NCBI GenBank assembly: GCA_036925085.1 | Contig: JAUPFP010000020.1 | Span: 1,500,001-1,564,000 of the forward strand | Length of the DNA: 64,000 bases | Direction of reading: 5' to 3' | Origin: Brachycybe producta | Lineage: Eukaryota > Arthropoda > Diplopoda > Playtdesmida > Andrognathidae | Shown here: positions 62,489 to 64,000 of the stretch, one piece after another | Layout of the letters: every line of letters starts with the position of its first letter | How positions within the stretch are numbered: position 1 is the first letter of the stretch | Notes under the pieces: model-generated | The model's input: the letters and a program-made list of their open reading frames with translations, nothing else | Databases searched by the model: none | Told to the model about the DNA's origin: nothing | Position numbers and translations under genes: made by a program

Positions 62489-63988
62489 TTAAGAGCGTAG
62501 ATGTAGCGTTTAATTCAAAATTTCTCCGAATGTAGGCGCTGCGATCGTTGTTGATTTAAAAATGGTTTTTTAACGTTTTTTCTTCAGGTTTGAAGTCACA
62601 TAATAATTAATAGAAAAATAATTTCAAGTGCTAACCTTATAAAAATGAAATATCGTGAAGCCAATAAATTAATGCACGTGCTAATTTTTTTATTAGTGTT
62701 ATTATATTTGTGGGGTGGTTTTTTTGGCCCTATGGGATTTAACATGGAGTTAAAAAACGTAAGATTTTAAATGTTTTTTAAAAATAGAAGAACCTTTCAA
62801 AATTTAGAAAAAGGAATCATCCTGAAGGCAACAAACACATGTAAGTACGTGTTAATTGCTTTATTGCTCTAAATCATTTTTAATAACTTGTGGGACGGTG
62901 TTTTGGTCCTATGGGACTTATAATGGAGTTAAAAATCGTACGATTTTAAACATTAAAAAGTAGGACTGTTTAAAAATTTATAAAAAGGAAACATCGTGAA
63001 GCCAATAGGGTCTCCCTAAAACGCAGAAAACGCAGAAATTGCAGAAACTGCAGAAAACTGTACGGCGCTTTATATAACGTCTTTGAATGAGATGAAACTG
63101 CAGAAGCTCATCCGAATTTGTAGAAATTCACTTGAAACGTCAAATTAACGTGAAAATGCAGAAACGTATTTAAAACAACCCAAATTAATGGGAAATTGCA
63201 GAAAATGCAGAAATGTATTTAAAACAAGCCAAATTAATAGGTAATTGCAGAAACGTATTTAAAACAACCCAAATTAATGGGAAATTGCAGAAAATGCAGA
63301 AACGTATTTAAAACAACCCAAATTAATAGGAAAATGCAGAAACTCATTTAAAATTAATGAAATTAATGTGAATTTGCAGAAATTGCAGAAACTCATTTAA
63401 AATTAATGAAATTAATGCTAATTTGCAGAAATTGCAGAAACTCATTTAAAATTAATTTTAAATACGTTTCTGCAGTTTCTGCAATTTCCCATTAATTTGG
63501 GTTGTTTTAAATACTTTTCTGCAGTTTCTGCATTTTCTCTATTAATTTGGGTTGTTTTAAATACTTTTCTGCATTTTCTGCAATTTCCCATTAATTTGGG
63601 TTTTAAATACGTTTCTGCATTTTCACGTTAAATTGACTTATGAATTTGAATGTGAATTTCTGCAAATTCGGATGAGTTTCTGCAGTTTCATCTCATTCAA
63701 AGACGTTATATAAAGCGCCGTACAGTTTTCTGCAGTTTCTGCGTTTTCTGCGTTTTAGGGTTTTCCAAGCCAATACATGAAAGTACGTGCTAACTTTTTT
63801 GTTATTGTTCTAGATCGTTTTTAACGAGAGTTCTTCAAATGTTTGTGGGACGGTTTTTGATCCAATGGGATTTTAACATGGAGTAAAAAAGGACCGATTT
63901 TGAACATTGTTTAAAACACCATAGTAACACATTTGTCTCCTTGTCGTCTGCTCAAAACAACAAGATGGCATTGTATCTATGCCAGGGG
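62489..63988 (+). mobile_element. CTAGATACA-family MITE with nested fold-back
   Basis: It starts GCGTAGATGTAGCGTTTAA, has the CGAATGTAGGCGCTGCGATCG block and ~190-bp tandem units, and ends at GTCGTCTGCTCAAAACAACA and TGTATCTATG. It is interrupted at 63008-63766 by another element. It is the inverse of 57776-58460. Confidence 0.65.
63008..63766. mobile_element. Fold-back element with 9-bp target duplication (Mutator-like)
   Basis: A 759-bp near palindrome made of CTGCAGAAA/AACGCAGAAA units. The ends GGGTCTCCCTAAAACGC and GCGTTTTAGGGTTTTCC are inverted, and the 9-bp AAGCCAATA is duplicated at 62999-63007 and 63767-63775. A 9-bp duplication with long arms points to Mutator-like transposition. 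No ORF. Confidence 0.82.
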
Positions 63989-64000
63989 GGGTTTCAGCTC

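Overview
The window is animal nuclear DNA: introns with GT..AG junctions, AATAAA signals, and a dense load of metazoan transposons (Polinton, non-LTR retrotransposons, Ty3/gypsy, hAT, Tc1/mariner, fold-back elements). The one clear host gene is a chitin-type lytic polysaccharide monooxygenase-like gene (AA15 type) with a Cys motif and a long Asn/Gln/Lys/Asp-rich tail. That combination suggests a marine invertebrate, perhaps a mollusc, but the species cannot be fixed from the sequence.

Host gene layout (minus strand): I can join six exons with matching phases, at 46211-46240, 39984-40079, 38263-38471, 24399-24541, 24248-24326 and 22657-24184, giving about 694 residues. A second, paralogous first exon with a similar signal-peptide start lies at 1245-1289; the rest of that gene would lie left of the window. 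Two possible plus-strand exons (20559-20691, 21572-21666) belong to no gene I recognise.

The centre is a Polinton/adintovirus-like element at 24615-37234 (12,620 bp). It has ~206-bp terminal inverted repeats, AGT...ACT ends and a perfect 6-bp ATTATT target duplication, and it sits inside intron 3 of the LPMO-like gene. Left to right it carries a Bcl-2-like gene, an 84-nt hairpin, a convergent IAP-type RING gene, a block of four contiguous p53-type decamers upstream of a TATA box, then a compact rightward cluster: exonuclease-like protein, unknown protein, packaging ATPase, two conserved small proteins, integrase with chromodomain (broken), a virion protein (frameshifted), basic core protein, capsid protein and adenain-like protease. 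A leftward set follows: dUTPase C-terminal fragment, zinc-finger protein, PC4-like protein. I find no DNA polymerase B. Two apoptosis-type genes around a p53-type promoter suggest an element that reads and blunts host damage signalling; that is the main finding.

Left flank (1-20 kb): nested hAT-type elements with 8-bp target duplications (1803-4421, 2929-3635, 6190-7055), a Z-DNA-prone minisatellite, a non-LTR retrotransposon (9890-12870, minus), the 3' part of a Ty3/gypsy pol (12862-15000), and an unrecognised GC-rich retroelement ORF present twice (7640-9589 and 16480-19039) followed by an LTR-like end.

Right flank (37-64 kb): fold-back elements, two more non-LTR retrotransposon copies, and a 7.1-kb structure (46870-53999) in which two oppositely oriented arrays of a ~48-bp palindromic satellite flank an Ulp1/PHD gene remnant. 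Next come a 1.2-kb fold-back, an inverted duplication of Tc1/mariner transposase ends, short tandem duplications, and a MITE carrying a nested fold-back with a 9-bp target duplication.
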